A stretch of DNA of 60,000 nucleotides from the NCBI RefSeq assembly GCF_008831285.2, contig NC_045138.2, positions 30,477,934-30,537,933 of the forward strand, written 5' to 3'. Positions within the stretch are counted from its first letter, which is position 1. Each line of letters starts with the position of its first letter. The position numbers were made by a program, and so were the translations under genes. This stretch comes from Nymphaea colorata. Taxonomy: Eukaryota > Streptophyta > Magnoliopsida > Nymphaeales > Nymphaeaceae. Shown one piece after another: positions 50,462 to 60,000 of this stretch. The notes below the pieces were generated by a model, which had not been told where the DNA came from, did not search any database, and saw only the letters and a program-made list of their open reading frames with translations.

Positions 50462-52354
50462 TTATACTCTAATTCTCCCAAGCTTATGTGGTACAGTCCT
50501 CATGCTAAGCAGCTTTACATCATCTATGGTAGGACCACAGAGAGCTGCATCAATTCTTGTATGATAAAATGTGCTTAAGAACATGATACGGGTGCGAGCC
50601 GAAACAGCATTGAACCGGAGCTCAGCTCTTTTGAAGCCTCCAGTTCCCTTCGATTCGTACGGCACTTTGATTGTGTCTCTGTCTGCAAAAGCCTCAACTA
50701 TCATGGAACCTTCACACTTGTTGTTAGCATCACCCACTGCAAAGGTGAGCACGTAGTTTCTGCCTGGTACAGTGCGCACAACTTGAGCAATGGCACTCTC
50801 TTTCCCTGCTACAAGCTCAACGGCTCGTCGACCTTGTGGAACCAGGTAGTGGTCGGAGTCGATATATCTCACAGCCTTGAGAGATTCAATCATCCATCCT
50901 GGCAGGGGAGAGTGATCATCCTCAATGTTGGGGGGGATGAGCACTCCCCATGAAGTGTTTGGGAACACATATGGTCCTTCTTCAAAGCCCCCGTTCTTCA
51001 AGAGGTTCTCTGCAAGATGCATGAAAATCACATGGTTCAATGTGCTAAGCAGAAGCTCATTTAAGTAATGCAACTGCATGTGAATTAGTCAGATTTCCAG
51101 AAGGTTCTGAACCAACAAATTTAAGTAACTCATATGCAGGTGGGTCAATCAATGAACTACCCAGTATCACCCCATTCTATTATTTCTTAGCACAGCAATC
51201 AAGCATGATATGTTTCTAATGGTGCGTATGAAAATGGGGATTCCCATCACCAATGGCAATAACTCTCAAATCATGATGAGGAGCACCTCAAGATAAAAAG
51301 AGCAACAGATCTACCTAGTTTCAAGGGCTGGCAGAAAGAGGGTTTAAGGGCAAGAAACAGCTTTGGGTTTAGGTCATCTCCTTGGCTCTACTGAATACAG
51401 ACAACAACTGCAAGTCTTCAAAAGCAGTTGCCATGCACTGATACAGCATTCTGACCCCACCTCTTTGTCCTCCTATGCTGAAAGGTGTACACCAACTTGC
51501 CAAATAATAGCGTAAAGTTTTCCTTTTGTGCCCAGTTCATGAATAAGTTAGGGTTTGCATGTCTGGCCATGTCGTGATCTGGAGGGAAAATCTGATGCAC
51601 TTCAAAAATCCTGCCAGAAATGGTCGTTCCAATGATTCCATGACCGACAGAGCAACTAGATCGCCATCCTGAAATTGTGGTAACTCTACCTATTTTTCTA
51701 AAGACAACCATAGATGTATAACTAATTATGCAGCATTTAATGCCTATCGATTTCTAATCCAACATGAAGGCCTATTGACAATATTGGAGAATTATGTGAT
51801 CCAAGAGATGATGCCCATAAAACAGAACATGTCAATAACATCTGTGCAGTAGCAGTAAATAAACAGCCCCCAAGCAAAAGGATGATTATGTTGTTTACTG
51901 TAGTCCGACAAAGGGTTATTTTCTACTAATACACTCATCTCTGACTCTACCTTTACTTATTTTAAATTCGTTCTTGAAGTTAAATTTGTTGGTAGAAACT
52001 CTTTCTGTTTCTTCAAATGACATCATAAATGCCTTTAAATTCAAATTAAAGAAGAAAAAAATAAACTGTTTTTCTGACCACATAGTCTGGTAAGATGCTA
52101 ACCATGTTTAAAATAACAAAAGAATAGATCCACAGACGGCTTATGCATATGGTTTATGGAAAACCTGTTGGCCGACAACCTAGGCGCTAAACTAAGGCCT
52201 ACCCAGAAAGGCTGCCGACCATATCTACGACACTTGATGCACGTCGTCTCCTCGCCGGAAAAATGCAAGACCTTGATTTAGAAACTTCTAAATATCGGCC
52301 ATTTCGCTGCTTGAATCAAATGAACTTGAACCAAATTCATCTATACCAGCTTTT

Positions 52355-52390
<36 letters not shown>

Positions 52391-53930
52391 GGAAAATGGC
52401 TCCACACAGAGAGAGAGATCTTACTGTTTGTAGGCCTAGGAGGATAGAGGGTCCTAAAGCCGACGGAGTCGACAAGGGGCCCGCAGGCGGGGTCTTCCTC
52501 GACGCCCGGGTTGTGGATGATGATCTCCGCCTCCGTGAAATCGGCCTGGAATGCCCAGGCGTACGAGTCCCATCCGTCGCTGCTGTAAATGGTCTGCATC
52601 GGCAGCACACCGGAGTCCGGCGCCACCGTCACGTTCAGCCTCTCCGCCTGCGCGCACGTCCTAGCGGCACTGAACGTGATGGAGTAATAGATCCCCACGA
52701 CCAGCCCCGTTACCTTCTGCTTGATGTACGCCTCGTTCCCCAGCCTCACCGCGTAAGCTCCCTCAGGCACCACCAGCAGCATGTCCCCCTGCTTGTGCCC
52801 CGACTCTATGTACTCCACGAAGCCGGAAATCTCCCAGTTCGGTATGGCGTACCGCCCCGTGACGATCGTCCCGTTCATCTCCGACTTCTTCGGTCCGTAC
52901 TCGAAGTTTCCATTCGGCAGCAGTCCTGCTTACATGATCAAATCTCCATGTTAGCACATAACAGTTTTTGGTATCGTTGAAAGTAACTGAGCTGGGTTAT
53001 CAAGTAAGGAAGTGTTTCTGGACAAGGAGATGGGCAATTTCTACAAGAGCAGACAAGAGTGGACGGAAAGATTGAAGAGAGGATATCAGGTGACCAGAAG
53101 TCGGCGACCTTTCATCAGGGGAAACAGTAAACACCCAACTGGCTACTTCACGTTAAACAGGTTCCTCACTGGATATTCCGGTGTTCTGCTTTAAGGTCAC
53201 CCACCGCATAAGCTGATCATACTATCGAGATTGAAAAGAAAGAATCTTTTGGAACAAGACTTCTCTTTCTTTCTCCCTCCTTTCTTTTGGACTGTTCTTA
53301 TACGAGACCTACTTAACTTGTGCCAAGAGTAACCGACTCAAAGCACCGAGCTTTCGACCTCCTTCAGCTTAAGGCCTTAGACTCTAACAGCCAGCAAAGT
53401 GGCAGAGCTCTTATTTGCTGTGCCTGGCTTTACTGGTTCGAGTAATGTAAAACCATTAGCTACCCTTCTTCTGTTTAGTGGAACTTTAGCTCCGACTAGT
53501 GCTTCTTGAACCCAACAGCTGGCCCTTCTTCCTAATGCTGGACGAAGTTGTCCATCTATCAATCTTTCACACCAACGTCTTATATTGAAGCAACAGAACT
53601 TCTAGTGAAAACCCACCCTGCACTACGGTGGTACTGCTAAAAAAATTGCATCAAAAAGAGAAGAAGAAAACAATGTAGATAAAAAAAAAACAAAAAGATG
53701 ACAAAACAGAACCAAAGAAGATTCCAATTGAGAATGGTTTGAACAGGGTTGGAGCTACTGCGTCATTCGGGCACAGAAAAGAACAGAGGATATACGAAGA
53801 CAAACACTGAAAATAAAGCGACTGCAGAGCTGCAGAAGGCTTTACCGTCAACGATGAGGGCCAGAGCATGTTGATGAAATGAAAAGAGCAGGAAGAACAA
53901 TGTGAAGAGAGAGGTCACAGAGGAATCCAT
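50462..53930 (-). CDS. DUF642 secreted cell-wall protein, 3 exons, complete
   Basis: Exons are 53846-53930, 52425-52925 and 50462-51009; junctions are GT-AG and in phase, giving 377 codons plus TAA, near the usual 365-375. Residues 1-24 are a signal peptide with the core LFTLFFLLFSF and an ALA end. Domain one begins DGLLPNGNFEYGP. Domain two begins NLLKNGGFEEGPYVFPNTSW and includes WGVLIPPNIEDDHSPLPGW, then VELVAGKESAIAQ and LCGPTIDDVKLLS near the end. DUF642 proteins carry two galactose-binding-like modules, sit in the apoplast, bind wall polysaccharides and influence pectin methylesterase activity (family knowledge). The segment STFYHTRIDAALCGP looks about two residues shorter than the form I recall for paralogues. 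Exon 2 is much richer in G+C than its surroundings. The subclade is not assigned. Confidence 0.95.
52355..52390. repeat. (CA)n(TA)n microsatellite in DUF642 intron 2
   Basis: Nine or so CA units then about nine TA units, only 35 bases past the exon 2 donor. Confidence 0.88.
52990..53600. other. compositionally distinct insert in DUF642 intron 1, possibly organelle-derived
   Basis: Between exons 1 and 2 the DNA changes to balanced base composition with few A/T homopolymers and words such as GAGCTTTCGACCTCCTTCAG. This differs from the AT-rich introns of the neighbouring genes and resembles plant mitochondrial intergenic DNA. A 61-codon frame on the minus strand at 53377-53562 has no known family. 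The mitochondrial origin is a guess from composition. Confidence 0.3.
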
Positions 53931-53991
53931 GGGAGATTGAAGTGTTTGGTTTGCGAGTATGGAATGCAGGGAATGGGGGTGGTGAACGAGG

Positions 53992-53999
53992 CCTTTTAT
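53992..53999 (-). promoter_or_regulatory. candidate TATA box of the DUF642 gene
   Basis: Reads ATAAAAGG on the minus strand, 62 bases upstream of the ATG. With a start about 30 bases downstream it would leave a short leader. Tentative. Confidence 0.4.
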
Positions 54000-56526
54000 T
54001 GATGAGCAGCCATGGACATATCACAAGGAGGTGGGGTCGTCTGAGTTCCTAAAAATCCAAAAAACTCTCTCTCTTGAAGGGGAAAGGGTGAGGAAAGCAG
54101 TGGGAACATGAGATCTCCCATCACTTCTGCAACCACCAGACAGCCCATGAGACAGTGTAAAATATGTCTTTCTTTCCCATATCGACCACAAAATCTACCC
54201 TCACCTTATTGTTATTATTTGTTGCTGTTGTGTGAGCGCTGGGGAAAAAAACATGAGGATTTTGGTACTTTTCCTTTAATTTCACAGATTTTCTTGGTGT
54301 TCCTGAAAGTTGCTGATCACAGTTTGCTAGGCTTCCTCGACTGCCAAGTATTTAACTCAGATTAGTGAGCATCATTTTGTGAAACACCAATAAGAAAGAG
54401 AATATCAACTCGGCTAAGGATTTGGAGTTAAAGGCGTTCAAGTTGCAAAAAGGTCAAAAGTTGAGTGAGATTCCATGGACCAAATCCAGAGGGGATCTGC
54501 CCAACTCCAACTTGCTTATACATATAAAACCATTACTGTGGTTTAATTCGGTTTACAACAGAAAGGTTTCATATCCTTTGATTTTAAGAACAAAATTTGG
54601 AACTGATTCTCTCCGCCCAGTGACCTTTCTCCAAACAGGCAGAGGTGCTACCAGGCTACGGTAAGAGCCAAGATATCGACAGTGAGACATACAAAGTGGT
54701 GAAAGAGACATCGTTTATTTCAATGGAGCTTTTGCAGATTGTAAGTCTGTCTTTTTTCAGGCATTGTTAGTTGGCAGGAGATCCCAAATTTGGAGACCGT
54801 GTATGAGAAATTTGAGAAATATGATACCATCAAAAGCAAAATACAAACTCCCAATGCAAATTTCCCAAAAAAAAACCTGCAATTTTTCTGCTCTTGATGT
54901 CAGCCACTTGCATTGAACCTTCACCTTAACTGGAAGTCGCATAAGAGTCATAGCACATGCTAATAGTAAATAGCGTGCCCCACGATTCCCCCCTCCCCAG
55001 AAGAAAAAAAAGAAAAAAGAAGGGTGAGAAACAGGCACAGAGCCATAGGCCACAACCATTAATGTGCCTCAGACTATAAATATTTCTTTTAACTCATCTC
55101 TAAGAGTAATCAAAGCTTTTCCTAAGTCGATGGAATCTTCAGACCAGGTTTTTCCTTGTATACTTTAATTAGAACGCTAGCTTTCTCATTCACTAAATAA
55201 GGAAAAGTTCTATGATTACTGGTAGAAGCTCGAAAGGTGGCATCAATTAGCTGGTAATTTTTTGAATCTTTAGATTGAACGAATCAGTTTGGCGTTGTAG
55301 CATGAAAGGGTGTCGGTTTCTCCTTCAATTTTTTGCTGCTGGATACTGAAATATGCTGCAAGCCATATTTGACACAGCCAAAGAAAAGGGATGTACAGGT
55401 GAAAGTGATGTGAAGAATTTTTTCTTTTATTTTTGAAGGAAAAGACACGTGAAACTGTACGAAAAACTGATAAAAGTGGATAAACTAAGCAAGGTACTTC
55501 ATGAACGCAGAGATCACATAATTAAAAGATGATATCTAAGATCAGTTTAAAGTAGAAATACCATGAAAACGAATCATACCATTTTTTTATCAACATTAAC
55601 AACATATTTCTGCTTCTGCTTCACGCAGATCGAGATTTTGCTTTCTTTTCTTGTGTTCTACAGCAGCTATGCTATAAACTGCGTGACCATATTAAAAAGG
55701 ACGAGATTTCTGCCATTTTTACTGCTCTAATGCTGGTTTCTGTGCTGTGATTCACTCAACATTGAAGATGAACGGTGCCCAAATCAGATCTCACCTCTGC
55801 GGAGAATTCACATTGAAAATGGTCTTCACTAGGAGTCCTGGTAATAACTGCAGCCTGTCCTGACCTTCACGTGGCATGACGGTCTGGTAGCCAACATAAA
55901 TGCAAGGTTTTTAATGGCATGTGGCTTGCAGCCATACTACATCCACAATAATATTTTAATCTTTTTTAAAAAAATTCTCTTTCAAGTTTATTTCAGAGAC
56001 CACATAGCAGAAGATCATGTCATTTGGACAACTGGGAAGTGAAGATGTGTTCTTCAGCCAGTGGTAAAAGATGTCATGTTGATGATGGTTTTCTGGGTTT
56101 AATCTCATTTACTTGTAAATGGATGGTGTCGGATCATGTTGCTGTCAAATAATTCATTGACAGCATTTAATGACTTTCTTTGGGTCACTTTCATGAATTT
56201 CTCTTAAGAAGGTCGACATAGGATTGAATGCCCCATGACTGTGCCAACTCTCTTTGAAATCACTTGAAAAGGTGAAAATTTTGGAGGGAAAGGAAAAGGT
56301 GAGTGAGACCCACTTCTGATAAGCGAGATGAACAATTAGACTGAACAGGACATATGTAAGGTCAGTAATTATTACAAGGATTCACATTCTGAGTTTAACG
56401 TGACGCGTATTTTTCTAGGTGCTAGAATTTGGATTCTAACTATATTTTATTCCAATGAATTTAAAAGCAAACTTGAAATTTGGATCTGTTCAAGAGAAGC
56501 AGTGTGCCAACATTTTTATGTGTATG

Positions 56527-56842
56527 TAGGGATGTCAATGAACTGGATTTTGATTGGATATCTGATCGAACTACGATAAGTAAAGAACTTACATACAATT
56601 AAGAAACCAAACTGAATTTGGATTTGAGAAATGGCATCAGATCAAATTTGTTTTCGGCTTTAAATCAATATTTGATCATTTTCAAATTAAAATTCACTTT
56701 AAAAAAAAATGTCTGTAATCTATACATTTTGAAAGTCGGATTCATATATAGTATAAGACTTTCTTTTAATATATATTTGAATCTCCATATGTGAATATCT
56801 AATAAATCGAATACGATAACAAAAATACAAATTGACACCCTA
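56527..56842. mobile_element. MITE with TAGGGATGTCAAT ends
   Basis: The left end is TAGGGATGTCAATGAA and the right end in reverse complement is TAGGGTGTCAATTTG. Inside are GGATATCTGATCGAA and, near the other end, TCGAATACGATAAC, inverted degenerate motifs of a very common plant family. Length is about 316 bases. No clear target duplication remains. Confidence 0.6.
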
Positions 56843-57725
56843 AGTAAATTGTTTTCCTATTCGTGTATCTTGCACAAAGAAAGAGCACTATGTCTAGGAC
56901 AAACAGAATCATGAATTCTATCTCTGTACACCTTAAAAAGCCATATTGGTTCGGACTCTAAATCTAATCAACCAAGTTCCAATTTAGCCTGCAAATGAGC
57001 TTGAATGGGTTGATGCAGTGGATTTGGGCTTACTCAAATCCCATAACCACTATCTTTTATACAAACCTAAGCAACTATAGGTTTAACTGGGATGGAAATA
57101 CCAGCTACGGAGTCTTAAAGTTTTACATTAGATTCTAATGAACAAGCTCATGTAAGTGGAGCTCATTATTAATTGCATTGAACTTGCTAAGACTATTTTA
57201 CAAGCTCAAATGAGCTCTTAAGCAACTAGAAAGCGCATAATCTCGAGAGACTCATAAAGTGGGTGTTGTTAATTGATTGGTTGTCCTGATTCTTAGCCTT
57301 TTTAGTATGAAACCGAAGTTGCTACGGAGCGAATTAAGATCCGCCATTCGAATTGTTATATCATTTCGCAGTTGAGCTATGGTTGGTGTACTTCTTTACC
57401 AAACTAGACGAAGCCATGCATCAGGTGGGTAACCCTCCTAAGTGAAACACAGCCAACATAGATGATGCCTCAGAGCTTCTGTCCCACCACATGGTGGTGT
57501 GTTTCTTTCGCTCGTTTTAGCTTTTACTGCTACAAGCCATGAGTGGCTTCGAAAGCAATGGGTGTTGTACCTCAGCACATAGAGAATGAGCAAGAACAAC
57601 AAGCTAGCAGTGCAAATAGAAAAGAAAAAAAGGAAAGATGTGTGCAGTTACTTGGGAACCATACAGGTTGTAAAAATGGGAATCAGGGAGCTGCCAATTC
57701 TATAGATTCAGCTGAATCAGTTGCG

Positions 57726-57949
57726 TCAAAAATATTAACAAAAATCATTTTCTGAGAAATGAATGGAGAAAATGTATGAAATGAATAAGCAAATGTGGAA
57801 AATGGATCATGTGGTCTTGTAAGAAAATGGAAATCGGTCAAAAATATTAACAAAAATCATTTTCTAAGAAATGAATGGAGAAAATGTATGAAATGAACAA
57901 GAAAATATGGACACTGGATCATGCGGTCTAGTAAGAAAATGGATCATCT
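57726..57949. repeat. 112-bp tandem duplication
   Basis: TCAAAAATATTAACAAAAAT begins at 57726 and at 57838; the copies share GAAATGAATGGAGAAAATGT, GGATCATG and GGTCT, with about ten differences. Confidence 0.85.
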
Positions 57950-58089
57950 GATCTTACAAAATAACGAGGGCATATTCCTTTGAGTTTTGGATGAATAAGA
58001 GGAGTATTTCGTTTCACTGCTCATAATGAGTGTTAGAAACCTCCACTCCCCTTTTCCTTTTACCCAAAGTTTTGAGTTGTGTCGGTGCC

Positions 58090-58271
58090 TAGGCGCAGAG
58101 GCAGGTGTGAGCACTAGGTGGGATATTGCCCACACACGCACACAAAAAATCTTACTTTTTATATTGATATTTCATGAAAAGTTTATTCATTTAATATATA
58201 TTGGTGTCTCTTAAAAATTTAAAATTTTATAATCAATGCACCTTATTCAGAATTTTCTGGTTCTGCCCTTG
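58090..58271. mobile_element. hAT-type MITE with perfect 8-bp target duplication (copy 4)
   Basis: The direct repeat TCGGTGCC lies at 58082-58089 and 58272-58279, exactly flanking the element. The ends are TAGGCGCAGAGGCAG and, in reverse complement, CAAGGGCAGAACCAG (10 of 15). The interior GAATTTTCTGGTTCTGCC and TATTGCCCACA match the family at 7434, 15058 and 18732. No coding capacity in 182 bases. Confidence 0.75.
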
Positions 58272-58417
58272 TCGGTGCCGGACGTAAGGTCCACATTACA
58301 TGTCAACTAGTACACCATTTTTATCCCTTTAGAATAGAGGTATCGCTACCATGAGAATCAAATTGACGACGTCGGGTTTCATTGGCCCCAACTCAACCAA
58401 TTTGTACGACGATTATT

Positions 58418-58486
58418 AGGCATGTTTGTTTCTGTTGGAGCGTGTCAAACGTATGATTAAGACACTCTGTCGCAACAAACACGCCT
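58418..58486. mobile_element. 69-base foldback element or solo MITE core
   Basis: AGGCATGTTTGTT at the left and, in reverse complement, AGGCGTGTTTGTT at the right agree at 12 of 13; GAGCGTGTC and GACACTCTG inside extend the pairing. No clear target duplication. Confidence 0.5.
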
Positions 58487-59348
58487 CCAAGAAAACTAAA
58501 AAAGTGTGATTGATTACCTCAGGTTTACAATGTCTGCTTTTCGGCGGGGCCGACACCGCACTAGGAGATAAAGCAAACACGGAATCTCAAATCCAATCTC
58601 CCCCTTAATGAGGATTTAATATAAGATTCAATGTTTGGTTAGAGATTCATGAACCGATAACCTTTTGCCCCTTTCTTGGTGGCTCCCAAAAGACTTTTAT
58701 TCCAAAATCATTAAGTTATAAGCTTTTTTGTAAAAGGAGTTTGAAAGGAAATTGAGACTTGAACCGTGTTAAGGGCCACACCTGGAGTCATATTGGTGTA
58801 CAAATTTTTACTTTTTTTTATGTTCAAAAAGAAATTTTTTTGTACAAATAAAAATGAAAATAAAAAAAGTAAAAGTACTATAAAAGACATTTTTAAAAAA
58901 ATTACCAAAATACCTATTTCTCCTTTACAGCCAGCAAGCAGTAAAAACACACTCATGCCAAATTTTAAGCTTATAGTATCATGACACCTGTTCCAGTCAA
59001 AATCCTGACTGCAACTTGAAAGCCATGGCAGCTCATTGTGTCAGTTCTTCATGTGAAGATCTTAGATAAATAGTAAGGTTTTAAATATATATATATATAT
59101 ACATCTTGAGCTTCCTTCGATACACTGTCCGATACAACGCAGGTAGGGTGTTGTGAGAGAATTTTCTCTTCTAAACCTTCTAAACCTAGATGTAAAAATT
59201 CACAAATGCTACATACATAAGTTAAACTTCTCCATCCATCTTAAGGTATGTCTAATCAAAACCACTTGATGCAATGTATCGAACAGTATACTATGAGAGG
59301 CTAGAGGATTTCTCCATCCAAACTCCGATGGAGAAATCCACAAATCCT

Positions 59349-59371
59349 ATGTATGTATGTATGTATGTATG
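59349..59371. repeat. (ATGT)n microsatellite
   Basis: Nearly six ATGT units. Confidence 0.85.
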
Positions 59372-60000
59372 CGACAATTTTGCAAATCAGCATATTAAAA
59401 GTTTAGGGCATTTGGGCCTAAAGAAGATGTTGATGTGCTTAGGGAGAAAAGTCTCTTTCAGGAGGAGACTGCCCACATGTGCTCTCTCACTTTCTAGCCA
59501 CAAAAAGGGCACAGAGAATCTGAATGCAGACCTGATCTCAAAGAATTAGGAGGGGGTGAGAAGGGGCTGTCCACTTGATTCAAAGAGCACATGTGCTGCT
59601 GTCCTCCCAGCACAAGGCAAGGAGGTGACCCTTCTTCCATAGGGCCTCTTAACATCACCCTTGAGAGAAAAAAAAAACACATCTTTAATTGCCAATAAAG
59701 TGGCCTAACCCTAGCATTACTCATTGCGAAATAATACTAATAATAATAATTAATGAGTTCTATTGGAACATTAATGGCCTGTGTGGGTCGGGTAGGTCGG
59801 GCGCCCTGACCCGGATGCACCATGGGCCAACTTGAGAGTTGGACCTCTGGACATAGTTACCATGAAACCTGCCCCTAATTTTCATAGTTGATCACTTGCT
59901 TCCTCCATTAACAAGGGAGAAGGGTGTTTCATTGGGCTGAAATAGAGAGTCGCTTGCCTTGCCAATGAAACGCGTTCAAACCTCCTTAGTGGCAGTTGCT

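Larger units (their letters stand above)
54000..60000. other. gene-free stretch at the right end
   Basis: No protein family, tRNA or miRNA recognised on either strand. It should include the DUF642 promoter at its left side. Small transposons, a tandem duplication and short repeats are listed separately. Open frames reach about 100 codons and show no conserved motif. Confidence 0.5.

Noticed and set aside
52396-52980. A 194-codon plus-strand open frame over DUF642 exon 2
   Set aside because: It is the antisense of a GC-rich coding exon. The minus-strand frame matches DUF642 and splices correctly; the plus-strand one matches nothing.
59930-60000. A CGTTCAAACC stretch resembling a tRNA B box at the right edge
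   Set aside because: No matching A box or acceptor stem could be found before the window ends.

Overview
This window is nuclear DNA of a flowering plant. It is AT-rich, its genes are split by many GT-AG introns, and it carries dense (TA)n, (GA)n and (CA)n microsatellites and plant-type MITE and hAT debris. Land-plant gene families are present: a lycopene epsilon-cyclase, a MIR156 hairpin, a DUF642 cell-wall protein and a plant-type two-domain methyltransferase. I cannot name the species from sequence alone.

Layout. (1) 1-1563, + strand: the 3' part of a LYAR-like nucleolar zinc-finger gene, cut by the window edge. (2) About 1.6-21.3 kb: gene-poor DNA with MITEs, hAT-derived fragments and microsatellites. 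Its one recognisable gene is a MIR156 precursor at 9988-10084 (+). (3) 21.3-34.7 kb, - strand: a complete 11-exon lycopene epsilon-cyclase gene. I rebuilt it exon by exon; the reading frame is open for 542 codons and every junction is GT-AG. (4) 34.8-37.9 kb: intergenic DNA with a degenerate repeat and a 41-bp tandem duplication. (5) 37.9-48.7 kb, - strand: a complete 12-exon gene coding for a METTL2/TRM140-type tRNA methyltransferase joined to a METTL21/FAM86-like methyltransferase domain. (6) 48.8-50.5 kb: intergenic DNA with a 191-bp tandem duplication. (7) 50.5-53.9 kb, - strand: a complete 3-exon DUF642 secreted protein gene. (8) 53.9-60 kb: no gene seen, but two clear small transposons and a 112-bp tandem duplication.

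The genes are not an operon-like unit. They act in different places: plastid carotenoid branching to alpha-carotene and lutein, tRNA or protein methylation, cell wall, nucleolus, and miR156-SPL phase-change control. The three protein genes from 21 to 54 kb lie head to tail on the minus strand, with transposons and microsatellites in their introns. I found no undescribed multi-gene system. The observations most worth following are the ring-number residue of the cyclase, the one-exon C-terminal domain of the methyltransferase, the MIR156 locus with its tandem duplication, a hAT MITE with a perfect 8-bp target duplication, and a possible organelle-derived insert in a DUF642 intron.
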